Shown one piece after another: positions 61,466 to 64,000 of a stretch of DNA of 64,000 nt (the first letter of the stretch is position 1; every line of letters starts with the position of its first letter). A model generated the notes under the pieces. The model was not told the origin of the DNA, did no database searches, and saw only the letters and a list, made by a program, of their open reading frames with translations. Source of the DNA: HGM13634 sp045537285 (lineage in GTDB: Bacteria; Bacillota; Clostridia; TANB77; CAG-508); the NCBI GenBank assembly GCA_045537285.1, contig JAZSPC010000052.1, forward strand, positions 7,627 through 71,626, written 5' to 3'. The position numbers were made by a program, and so were the translations under genes.

Positions 61466-62527
61466 CTATTTTTCTTTTATTTCTTCTATTGTACTCTTAT
61501 CAACTCTGTTTCCAAGTAAATTATGATATGCAGTTTCATCACCTAATTTAGTTTGAATATATGTTTCATGCACTTCTACATCATCATATTTTACTGCTAA
61601 AATTTTTTCTCCCAATGAATTAAATACCCCTGTTTTGGTATTTCTTGTTACAATAAATAGGTTTTCTATACCACTATAATATATTGCTTGATATCTAAAA
61701 TCTATTAAGACTTTTTTATTTTTTATAAGTCCATATTGGCCATTTTTTTGTGCTAACAATATTATATCTTTATCTGTATTTTCTCCACTTATGCTTCCTA
61801 ATCTTACAATATCGTTATATTCTATATCTAATAACACTTTTCTTTTATAATTCATATAGCCGTATCTGTAACCATCTGATGTTTTCATACCTAAAATATA
61901 TCCTGATAAAGCAAATTTAGTGTCTTCTGTATAATACTCATCTCCTGAAATATAATCATATTTTGCTTTTAATAATTCTGCACCTTTATTATTAATTACT
62001 CCATATCTTCCGTCTTGTGATATTAGAAGTTCTCCCTCTTTATTTTGTAATCCTTCAATAGAATCATATATAGCTTTTGTTACTACATTTCCTTTCAAAT
62101 CTATTAAACCATATTTACCATCTTGCTCATACCTTAATACAGATTTTTCATATGGCATATTCGTTTCCACACCAACTAATTCAATAGCTTCTAGCATATT
62201 ATATTTAGTAAATAATTCTGTTCCATATTCATTTATCACCTTAGTTCTATATTCTTCTGTTTCTTCGTTATAATCATAAATACAAACAAATATAGCTTTT
62301 GAAGGATTTGGAATTTGTATATTAAAATACAATGGCTCAATAATTACATTCCCCTCTTTATCTGCCACACCTACATTTTCTTCTTGTATTAATACTACAT
62401 ACTTTTCTTCAAATACTTCTTCTATTTCATATCTTGTTCTTAAATAATTATATACAATATTAGCTATTATTAAAATTATTGATAATATAACTATTAAAAC
62501 TATACATTTTTTAAATTTACTACTCAT
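61466..62527 (-). CDS. Membrane-anchored WG-repeat protein
   Basis: 353 residues from the chosen ATG: an anchor helix (about 8-28) and then four to six WG-type repeats (NVGVADKEGNVIIEP, KYGLIDLKGNVVTKA, RYGVINNKGAELLKA, RYGYMNYKRKVLLD, QYGLIKNKKVLIDF, KTGVFNSLGEKIL). Extracellular beta-propeller-like or solenoid structure; function unknown. Start 62527 is set by GGAGGTG eight or so bases upstream. Related in build to the protein at 26768-28198. Confidence 0.82.
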   Translation of the reverse strand: MSSKFKKCIVLIVILSIILIIANIVYNYLRTRYEIEEVFEEKYVVLIQEENVGVADKEGNVIIEPLYFNIQIPNPSKAIFVCIYDYNEETEEYRTKVINEYGTELFTKYNMLEAIELVGVETNMPYEKSVLRYEQDGKYGLIDLKGNVVTKAIYDSIEGLQNKEGELLISQDGRYGVINNKGAELLKAKYDYISGDEYYTEDTKFALSGYILGMKTSDGYRYGYMNYKRKVLLDIEYNDIVRLGSISGENTDKDIILLAQKNGQYGLIKNKKVLIDFRYQAIYYSGIENLFIVTRNTKTGVFNSLGEKILAVKYDDVEVHETYIQTKLGDETAYHNLLGNRVDKSTIEEIKEK

Positions 62528-62603
62528 ACATACACCTCCAAAAACTACTAATATTATATAATCTTCGAGCTTATATGTCAATTATTTTCAGTATTTTAAA
62601 GGA

Positions 62604-62759
62604 TTAATAATCTTGCAAATTTGTAGGTTGTGATTTGTAATAAATATATTCTTTTATCGTTGTATATACTTTTGGAATATATAGAGTTAAAAATAGATAA
62701 ATTAAAATTGTAATTAATATAGAAATAATATTGATTGATTTGTTAGAATAAAAATTCAT
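62604..62759 (-). CDS. Single-helix micro-protein, 51 residues
   Basis: MNFYSNKSIN, a hydrophobic helix (about 10-28, IISILITILIYLFLTLYI), then a polar tail with several Tyr ending LQDY. AGGGAG stands seven bases before the ATG and a sigma-A promoter lies upstream, so expression is plausible. No family recognised. It fills most of the otherwise empty 62528-62919 interval. Confidence 0.55.
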   Translation of the reverse strand: MNFYSNKSINIISILITILIYLFLTLYIPKVYTTIKEYIYYKSQPTNLQDY

Positions 62760-62806
62760 ATAAAAACTCCCTGGAATAAAATAAATTTATTGAATCAAAC
62801 ACTATA

Positions 62807-62834
62807 ATTATATACTATTTTAGAATTTTTTCAA
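62807..62834 (-). promoter_or_regulatory. Promoter of the micro-protein gene
   Basis: Reverse strand TTGAAA (62829-62834), 16-base spacer, TATAAT (62807-62812). Confidence 0.55.
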
Positions 62835-62862
62835 CTTTTTAAGAAATATTTTTTTAAATCTA

Positions 62863-62892
62863 TTGACAAAGTTATAAAAAAAATTGTATAAT
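62863..62892 (+). promoter_or_regulatory. Promoter of tRNA-Leu(UAA)
   Basis: TTGACA (62863-62868), 18-base spacer, TATAAT (62887-62892), 27 bases before the tRNA. Confidence 0.75.
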
Positions 62893-62919
62893 AACTCTTG
62901 TCACTGTTCAAAGACATAT

Positions 62920-63008
62920 GCAGATGTGGCGGAACAGGTAGACGCACAGGACTTAAAATCCTGCGAGATTTAACCCTCGTGCCGGTTCAAGTCCGGCCTT
63001 GGGCACCA
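62920..63008 (+). tRNA. tRNA-Leu(UAA) with a mismatched acceptor stem
   Basis: Class II tRNA: TGGCGGAACAGGTAGACGC D arm, anticodon arm CAGGA-CTTAAAA-TCCTG with anticodon TAA (62954-62956), variable arm GCGAGATTTAACCCTCGT, T arm GCCGG-TTCAAGT-CCGGC, and encoded CCA. The acceptor strands GCAGATG and CTTGGGC form only four of seven pairs (mismatches at the third, fourth and sixth). Promoter and terminator are intact. Confidence 0.85.
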
Positions 63009-63018
63009 TTTAAAAATT

Positions 63019-63042
63019 AACTAGCTTCGGCTAGTTTTTTTT
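63019..63042 (+). terminator. Terminator after tRNA-Leu(UAA)
   Basis: AACTAGC-TTCG-GCTAGTT followed by T6; a stable UUCG tetraloop. Confidence 0.9.
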
Positions 63043-63074
63043 GTGCCTTTTTATACAATAAAAAAAAGAAAACT

Positions 63075-63416
63075 TTAGTTTTCTTTATTCTTATACTCTT
63101 CAATCCAATCAGGTAATGCTTCAGCTAACGGAGTAAAACCATTAACATCAACTATATCATTACTCTTCCCTTCACGATAATCATAATTTTTTATTGTTAA
63201 CTTATATCTTTTATTTTCTTCATCGACTTCAATTACTTTTGCGTAAATTACATCATCAACTTCTACATAGTCTGCTACATTTCTAACAAACTTCTCTGAT
63301 ATCTCGGAAATATGAATTAAACCAGTATAGCCGTCTTCCATTAATAAAAAGATACCATAGTTTTCAATTCCAGTAACTTTCCCCTTAACAGAATCTCCTT
63401 TTTTTACATTCGGCAT
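63075..63416 (-). CDS. S1 RNA-binding domain protein (YugI/GSP13 type)
   Basis: 113 residues: one S1 domain (about 1-75: KKGDSVKGKVTGIENYGIFLLMEDGYTGLIHISEIS) and a short tail with GFTPLAEALPDWIEEY. Resembles general stress protein 13 of Firmicutes, which binds ribosomes. The ATG at 63416 is set by GAGGTGG five bases upstream; 12 earlier in-frame codons have no ribosome site. Confidence 0.85.
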   Translation of the reverse strand: MPNVKKGDSVKGKVTGIENYGIFLLMEDGYTGLIHISEISEKFVRNVADYVEVDDVIYAKVIEVDEENKRYKLTIKNYDYREGKSNDIVDVNGFTPLAEALPDWIEEYKNKEN

Positions 63417-63501
63417 TATTTCCACCTCACAAATAAGATTATAACACATCAAAACATTTACACAAAATAAAATATTCGTTATAATTTACTTGGTGATTGA
63501 A

Positions 63502-63822
63502 ATGGACAAAGAATTAGACATATTATCAATAATTAGTAAAAACGAAGAACAAGAACGTGAAGATATAAACAATGAAAAAGATCCAACTATTAAAAAAATT
63601 AAAACTGTTCTTTTCGGACTTAATGATTTTTTAAGATATGATGGTGGACATGTCTTCTTTGCAAATTATGAAGATAACATAGTTTATATAATATTCACAG
63701 GTGGATGTGCAGCATGTGAACACCAAGATGAAACAATTCAAGGTGGAATACTAATTGCACTACAAGAAGAAATTCCAGAAATAAAACAAGTAATTAACAT
63801 ACCTCTTCCTTTTGGTATTTAA
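63502..63822 (+). CDS. NifU C-terminal-domain iron-sulfur scaffold
   Basis: 106 residues: a short charged start and the NifU/Nfu domain (about 25-106) with FLRYDGGHVFF, then FTGGCAACEHQDETIQGGI, where CxxC would hold a transient iron-sulfur cluster between two subunits, and EEIPEIKQVI. Delivers clusters to target proteins. The ribosome site is weak (GGTG six bases upstream); a TTG four codons earlier is an alternative. Its stop overlaps by three bases the stop region of the convergent partial gene. Confidence 0.9.
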   Translation: MDKELDILSIISKNEEQEREDINNEKDPTIKKIKTVLFGLNDFLRYDGGHVFFANYEDNIVYIIFTGGCAACEHQDETIQGGILIALQEEIPEIKQVINIPLPFGI

Positions 63823-64000
63823 TTACTTCTTTTTTTATACCCTAAAACATCCAATACATATAACATATATTCTTCATATTCATTAATATTACTTACATAC
63901 TTATCCATATTATCAAAATAATCATACGGTATTAATAAACTAAATAAAATATACTTTCTTTCATAATCACTTACATAACTAATATAATTATTTATTTTAT
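63819..64000 (-). CDS. Partial CDS at the window edge, unknown protein
   Basis: The reverse strand is open from the window edge to TAA at 63819 for about 60 codons; the visible end is rich in Tyr, Asp and Glu (YVSDYERKYILFSLLIPYDY, then MLYVLDVLGYKKRSN). Too little is present to name it. The start lies outside. Confidence 0.5.
   Translation of the reverse strand, partial: KINNYISYVSDYERKYILFSLLIPYDYFDNMDKYVSNINEYEEYMLYVLDVLGYKKRSN

Overview
The window looks like a chromosomal segment of a very AT-rich, low-GC Gram-positive anaerobe, most likely a spore-forming member of the Clostridia (an uncultured gut lineage would fit; the species cannot be fixed from the sequence alone). Support comes from the Firmicutes gene order ylxM-ffh-rpsP-khpA-rimM-trmD-rplS, the master sporulation regulator Spo0A, an adjacent SpoIVFA/SpoIVFB-like pair, a 24-residue SpoVM next to rpmB, pyruvate formate-lyase with its activase, a class D-type sortase, Gram-positive Shine-Dalgarno sites (AGGAGG) and TTGACA/TATAAT promoters. 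Arg is written almost only as AGA in ordinary genes.

Layout. 1-3.9 kb: pyruvate kinase (partial) and glycogen phosphorylase. 3.9-8.2 kb: a sortase and its likely substrate, a secreted protein with eight Cna-B-like domains. 8.4-12.1 kb: an acetyltransferase, tmRNA, a YwaF-like membrane protein, tRNA-Trp, an M23 peptidase, a zinc-ribbon protein and EF-P. 12.2-15.2 kb: a frameshifted pilin-like surface protein preceded by a long leader with a (CA)11 tract inside a tiny ORF and a terminator. 15-23.8 kb: recG, tRNA-Gly, a transglutaminase-like protein and the SRP/ribosome-maturation operon. 24-31 kb: NfeD/stomatin, a WG-repeat protein and the queuosine genes queA-tgt. 31-36 kb: pflB-pflA, rpmB, spoVM, nth. 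35.7-46 kb: a bactofilin-like membrane protein, RluB and RluD families, pgi, a protein with D-x-x-G-[YF] pentads, RNase R, secG. 46-55 kb: tRNA-Leu(CAA), tsaE, a patatin-like lipase, rpsF-ssb-rpsR, a second pilin-like protein, the spoIVF pair, RNase E/G and pth. 55-64 kb: a small orphan gene with a switch-like leader, a glycosyltransferase, spo0A, a YigZ protein, a flavoprotein, a PnuC-like transporter, a PLP enzyme, a WG-repeat protein, tRNA-Leu(UAA), an S1-domain protein and a NifU-like scaffold.

Most of the window is housekeeping. The parts worth a second look are the surface and regulatory ones: two pilin-like proteins sharing one C-terminal domain, one of them broken and sitting behind a leader whose CA repeat sets where a His/Thr-rich micro-ORF ends relative to a terminator; a sortase substrate that stops right after its LPKTG motif; three compact orphan genes with atypical codons, one with mutually exclusive leader hairpins; and a tRNA-Leu gene whose acceptor strands do not match. 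All functional calls rest on reading motifs and context; no database search was possible.
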